From the NCBI GenBank assembly GCA_900756605.1, contig CAAEKX010000366.1, positions 1 to 8,845 of the forward strand: 8,845 bases of DNA. The letters run 5' to 3'. A program made the position numbers and the translations under genes. Below, in pieces: positions 1 to 6,100 of this stretch (within the stretch, counting starts at the first letter, position 1; each line of letters opens with the position of its first letter). A model generated the notes under the pieces. That model was not told the origin of the DNA. It saw nothing but the letters and a program-made list of their open reading frames with translations, and did no database searches. Source of the DNA: Coriobacteriia bacterium (GTDB lineage Bacteria > Actinomycetota > Coriobacteriia > Coriobacteriales > QAMH01).

Positions 1-101
1 ACGACCTGGTCGGCCTCGGAGAAGTGGACGGTGTCGGGCAGCTTGTTCTCGACGCCGCCGTCGTTGGTGTAGAACTCGATGGTGACGGGAGCCCACTTGA
101 C
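1..101 (-). repeat. Start of the next B-type repeat, cut by the window edge (residues 2915-2947)
   Basis: Residues 2915-2947 open with APVTIEFYTNDGG, the usual first strand of a B-type repeat, and run off the window. The array therefore continues past base 1 and the C-terminus of the protein is not in view. Confidence 0.7.
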
Positions 102-3100
102 CCACACGGCGTAGAGCACGATGGCGTTGGCCGAAGAGGCGTCGTCACGGTCGCTGATGCCCAGGAGGGCGGCCAGCGTCTTGAGGTCGACGGTCGCGCC
201 CGGAGCGTACTTGGTGGGCGTGGCGCCGCCGGCGGGACGGACCTCCCAGCCCATCCACTTGTAACCCGGCTTGTTGTACTTGGCGAGCGTCGCGGGATCA
301 TCCAGCGGCACGTTGCTCGTCCAGCCGAAGTTGTTCTTCTTCGTGATCTCGACGTAGCTGGCGTCGGCGCCATTGGTGTCGTCGCCCCAGATCACGGTGT
401 AGTTGCGGGCCTTGAGCTTGGCGTACAGCGTGATGCTCATGATGGAGTCACGCTCGACGCCATGGATGCCCTTGACGATGTTGCCATAGGTCATGGCAGC
501 GGTGATGTCGTGGAGGTTACCGGCCGCGTCCTTGTACTGCCAGCCGTAGCCCTCGAGCTCGTAACCGGTGATGCCGGCAGGCGAGCCTTCCATGGCCAGG
601 TCGTTGGTGTACCAGTACACGCCGTCGCGCTTGCCGACGCCGGTCTGCTTGCCGTCAACCTCGACGACGTAGTTGACCACGTAGCCGGTCTTGGGCGCGT
701 AGTAGATCTTGAGGACAACGGGCTCGCCGTCAGCGCCAAGACCCGCGGTGCTGTACACGCCAAACGGATCGCACAGGCCGGCAACGTAGGCCCAGCCCGG
801 GCAGCTCGGCATCGGCAGCGTGCCAGGCAGGCTGCTGGTCTGGGTGCCGGCACCCGTGATGGTGAGAGTCGAGGCACCCGGCTTGATGGTGACGGTGCTG
901 CCCTCGATGGTCGTGTACTTGTTGTTCCAGCCCGTGGGGATGGTCTCGGTGGTCACGACAAGCTTGCCGTTCTCGTCGTAGATGAGCTTGTAGACGAGGA
1001 TGGAGAATTCCATGTTCTTGGCCCAGAGCGCCGTGACCTTAACGGGCGCGAAGGGCATGGTGAAGTGTGCACCGGTGGCGCCCAGGGTGGCGGTCTTCTC
1101 GCTGCCGTCGGTCGGGTCATTCCAGGTGACGGTCCAGCCAGACAGGCTCATGCCCGCGAGCGTGGCGCCCGGAACGTTGACGGTGACGGTGCCGAAAGCC
1201 TGCGAGGGGCCGGCGTTGCCAGTCCAGGTACCAGTGGCGGAGCCGTTGGTGCCCAGATCGTAGGTGATGTCGTACGGGATGCGGTCGTAGTAGACGATCA
1301 GCTCGGTGGTGCCGTTGGCCTTGACGAAGGCGCGCAGCAGCTCACCGGTGATGCCGGTGACGAACTTGTAGCCAAAGTAACGGCCGCTCGTGGTGTCGAG
1401 CAGGTGCGAGGCAGCCGGGTTGCTCGAATCCATGACGTCAGCCGTACCCTCGGACTCGATATCCGAGAACTTGATGGAGTCGAGCTTGCTGTAACCCTTG
1501 CCGTCGATGTTCTGACCCATGTAAGTAATGGTGTACTCGGTGGCGGCGGGAGCGAACTTCGCGTAGAAGGTCACGGGTGCCCAGCCGGCATCGGGACGAT
1601 GCGGCTTGAGGGTGGAGGAGATGACGCTGGTGCCCTGCGTGATGTTGCTGACCCAGTCGCGGACCTCGTCGACGCCCAGCGGGATGGTGCAGTCAGCGTC
1701 GAGGTACCAGCCCACGAACTTGTAACCCGGCTTGGCCGTGGCGACGGTGCCCGGGGCAACGGTCATGGACGCGTTGTTGATGGGATCGACGAAGTTGGAG
1801 AGCGTGCCGCGCACGTAGGTTGAGCCATCCGGATTGGCGATGGCGTAGTTGATCTTGAGGCCATCGAAGCTCCAGACGGGCACGAAGATGACGCCATGGG
1901 CCGGCATCTTGAAGGTACCGGTGTAGGCGGTCGCGGAAAGCTCGCCGGCGCTGATGACGCCGTCGTTGTTGGTGTCGGTCCAGATCTTCCAACCCTCGAG
2001 CGAGTAGTTGGGAAGCGTGATGTCGGCGCTCGTGAGCAGCGTCACGGTCTGGTCGGTGCGCGGCTTGGGCAGCACGATGTAGTTGCCGGTGGTGCCGGTG
2101 GCCACGCCAGTCCAGGTGCCGGTGCCCTCGAGGCTGTCGATGGAGAAGATCAGGTCCTGCTCCATGGCCTCCCAGATGGCGACGAACTCGACGTTGCTGC
2201 GGACCTCGAAGTCCATGGTACCGGCGGTGCCGAGACCAGTGGTGTCGTAGCCGGCGCCACTCGGGGCAATCCAGTAGTACTTAGTGCCGTTGATGTTCCA
2301 GGTCCAGCCCACGAAGCGGTAGCCGGCAGCCGCAGGAGCGTCCTGCGTGCGGTCGTTACCGCCGATCATGAGCGGGAAGGTGTTGACGTTGGGGTTACCG
2401 GACACCTCGTCATCGACCACGATGGTGCTCGTGAAGCCAGCGCCACCATGGTTGTTGGGGCCGCTGCCGGGGCCGTAGCTCACGAAGAAGGTCTGGGCCC
2501 AGATCGCGGTGAAGGTGGTGTCGCAGTTGATGATGACGCTGTCGGGGTTCTGCGTCGTGTAGGTCACGCCGTCAGCGCCCACGTAGCTCCAACCCGCGAA
2601 GACGAAGTCGTAGTCGGGGGTGACGGTGATGTTGCTGGAGTTGCCCGTCGAGCTCGCGTCGGTAAGCGTCTTGCCATGGGCGACGGTGAAGGGCATCGTG
2701 GCCGGAGCCTTGACGGTGACGGTACCACCCATGCCCGGCGTGGAGTCGGAACGGAAGGCGACGTTATGGCCGTTGCGCGACCAGACGCCCACGATGGTGA
2801 CGGGGCCGTCGGGCATCGTGAAGTTGGCGGCATTGGCCAGCGTCATGGTGACCGGCGTGGTGGCGCCCGTCTCGGTGTAGCTCACGGACCAGCTGAAGGT
2901 CCAGCCGTCGGTCGCGGGCATGGTGGGCATGACGAGCGGCGTGCCGTACTTCTGCTCGGTCGTCGCGGCGGTGATGCCCGTGGTGGGATAGTTCGGGACC
3001 GGCAGGGTCTCGGGGGCGTCAGCACCCGGAGCTGCCGAGGAAACGTTCACGTTGTATGCGTTGCGCACGTAGTAGAGCTTGAGCTTCTGGCCGCCAGTCA

Positions 3101-6100
3101 GCGGATCGATGGTCTCGATGGAGCCGGTGACACCAGGAGTATAGGTGAAGCCCTTGATGTTCTTCTTCATGGCGTTGGTGACGACGACGGTCGAACCCTC
3201 CTCGCCGGAGCCGTTGCCGCGCGGAGCGAGGGCAAGGTCCTCGGCGTAGGTGCCGTCGAGCTGCTCGAGCCAGTACTCGATGGTGTAGTCGATCTGGCCC
3301 AGCGGGGTGAAGCGGGCCTCGTAGGTGCCGGTGGTGAAGATGTCGCTACCGGCAGGCTTGGTGACGGTGAGGGTCGCACCGGAGGTGACGAGCACGCCGT
3401 CCTTGTACCAGCCGATGAACTTGTAGCCGGCGTTGGCGGTGGCCGTCACGGCATGGGGCGTACCGGACACGGCGTTGACCTTCTCGGAAGCCGAGCCGTG
3501 GTTGGGCACGTTGATGACGTTGTCAGCGCTCTTGGCCGTACCACCGGTCTGCGTGGTGTAGGTGATGGTGACCTCGTTGGCCTCCCACTTGGCACGCAGC
3601 GTGATGCTGGTGACGGTGTCGTCATTGAGCGCGATGGCGGAGAACTTGGCGCCGCTGGGGACGTCAATCCAGTTGCCCGAGGCGTTCTTGTACTGCCACA
3701 CGGGCGGATAGTGGCCATCCCACACGGGGACGTCGGCGCCCGTCGGCGTCAGGTTGGTGGAGTTCCAGCCGACGTTCTTGTCGGCGGGCTTGACGACGCT
3801 GGCCGGCGCGGGAGCACCCGTGGAATCCGTACCCAGGTCGTACTTGACGGTGAACTGCTTCTCGACCCAGTAGACCACGAAGGTGACCTTGGCACCGGAG
3901 ACGACGTCAGCGGCGATCGAGGTGGTCTTGGTGTCGGAGCGGCCGGAGCCCGCGGGCCAGTTGACGATCTGGTACACGTAGCCCTTGAGGAGCGGGTTGC
4001 GCGTGGTGCCGTCGGGGCGCTCGAACTCGGCGATGTAGTCATGCGTGTTGAGGTTGGTGATGTCGGCCATGGTACCCGGCGTCATGTAACCCGTGACGGA
4101 GCCCACCTTGTGGATGCCGTTGGGATCGAGGGTACCAGGCGTGTTGGCCACGAAGTCGACGGTGTTGAACTCGATCTCGAACAGGGCGTTCTTGACGAGG
4201 TCGGCCGTCAGGATGAAGGTCGCACCGTCGGCAGGCGTCGGCGTGCCGTCGAAGACGGAGACGCTGAGCTTGCCGCTCGTCTTGAGCCAGGTCTGCTCGG
4301 AGCCGCCGGCCGGCGTGTACTTCCAGCCGTTGAGGAAGGCGGAGCCGTCGGCGATGATGTAGTCGAAGTAGTCGATCTGGTCGTTGAAGGTCAGGCCGCT
4401 CATCGGCGCGCGCAGGTCAGCGCCCTTGTCGTCGACGAAGCGGACGGTGAAGCTCTTCTGATCCCAGATGCCGTAGAGGGTGATCTCGGTCTTGGTGTTG
4501 TCGGTCGTGCCGAAGAGGCTCTGGTAGAGGGCCGAGAACACGGTGGAGTTGTTGACGGTCATGCCGGAGGCGGCCGTCGTGGAGCTCCACTTGGTGAAGT
4601 CGTAACCGGGAACGGTCAGGGTCTCAAAGCCGGAGGCAAGGAGATTGGCCTGGGTCCAGGTCACGGTCTTGTCGGGAATGGCGGGGCTGGTGCCCTCGGG
4701 ATAACGCGCGTTGTAGTGGATGGTGTAGGACTTCTCGTTCCACTTGGCGTAGAGCGTGAGCTCGAAGGTGCCGTCGTCCTTGGCGGTGATGCCCGCGGCG
4801 GCCACGGCATCGGCGTAGCTCATAGTATTAGTGAGGGCCTTGGTGAAGGCGGCATCCATGTACCAGCCTGCAAAGTCATAGCCCTGCTTGGCGACGTTCT
4901 TGGCGTCGTTGCTCATGACGTTGTTGATGACGGCGGTATAGGACACCTGCTGGCTCGCGGGCTGCGGCGTACCGCCGTTGACCACATAGTTGATGGTGTT
5001 GCCCGTGCGCTCCTCCCACTTGGCCGTAAAGGTCATGGGCTTGGTGATGCGCAGGGCGGCCAGGGTGGCGTTGGAGTAGGTGGTGCCATCGCCATCGACC
5101 CACTGCACGAAGCCGTAGCCAGTGTTGGCCTTGGTTCCGGGCACGTTGGCAGAGCCGATGGCAGTGTTGTAGGTGACCTTGAGACCGGTCTTGTCGGCAG
5201 TGCTGCCGTCGGTCCAGGTGCCATGATCACCGATCTTGAAGGTGACGTCGTACTGCTCGGCCTCGAACTTGGCATAGTAGGTGGCACTGGCAAACACGCC
5301 ACCGGTGGCCTGCGGGGTCAGCTTGTTGTTGCTGTCGACCCAGGCGGAGGGCACGGCAGTGTTACCGGCAGGATCGGTAAACCAGCCGATGAACTTATGA
5401 CCGGTACCAGCCGTGGGCGTGGAGCCCGCGGGCCTGCCGGAGGCCATGCCGAAGTTGGAGCCCTCGTTGTTCTTGGAGAGCGTGCCCATGGAGGCAGAGC
5501 CCGTGGTCGTCGTGTAGGTAATGGTGACGAGCTTCTCGCGGAAGACCGGGTACAGCGTCACGCCATAGCCGTAGTCAACGCCGGCCATGTTGTAGATGCT
5601 GTTCTTGGTACCCGACGTCATGGTGAAGGTCGCGGTGTAGAGCGTGCTCGTACCGCTCACGTAGGTGGCGTCGGTGGTCCAGCCGAGCAGCTCGTAGGCG
5701 CTCGGATTAGTGGTCATCTTGTAGGTGGCACCCTGCGGCAGATTGGCAACATCGCCCGTATGGACGACCATGTCCGTAGCGCCGGTACCCATGAGGCCGG
5801 AGATATTGGCCACGTGGTTGTCAAAGTGCAGCTGCTGAGCGGTCTCGGTGTAGACGGCCTCGAACTCGTAGGTCATGGTCACGGTGGCGGGCATGTTGTC
5901 GCCGCCCGTGCGCACGAAGACGCCGGAGTTGTAGTAGCCCTCGACGAGACCCGTCGTGCCGTCGTCACCCTTGAACTTCCAGCCCGTGAACTTGTAGCCG
6001 GGCTTGGCCTTCGGGTTGCCGGCATTGCGATCACCAGCCGGGTCAAGGGCACCACCGTATTCCGGCAGATCCCAACCATTTTGTAGGCCAACATAACGCG

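Noticed and set aside
30..41. LPDT, a possible sortase signal (LPxTG) on the minus strand
   Set aside because: The next residue is Val and not Gly, no hydrophobic segment or positive tail follows, and the sequence is a loop of the next B-type repeat.
24..1823. Plus-strand open frame of 599 codons
   Set aside because: It lies exactly antisense, codon for codon, to the repeat protein. Its translation is low-complexity Gly/Val/Asp/Ala/Arg with no domain pattern, whereas the minus strand shows module after module with conserved motifs.
4069..4142. GGTACC-GGCGT words repeated about 60 bases apart, as a possible recombination site
   Set aside because: They are short, imperfect and explained by the twice-used TPGT phrase in the protein; there is no inverted structure or nearby recombinase gene.
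1896..6086. Plus-strand open frame of 1,396 codons
   Set aside because: Same codon register antisense to the real gene, kept open by the lack of TTA, CTA and TCA codons. The product is a compositionally biased Gly/Val/Asp/Arg/His chain with no recognisable domain.
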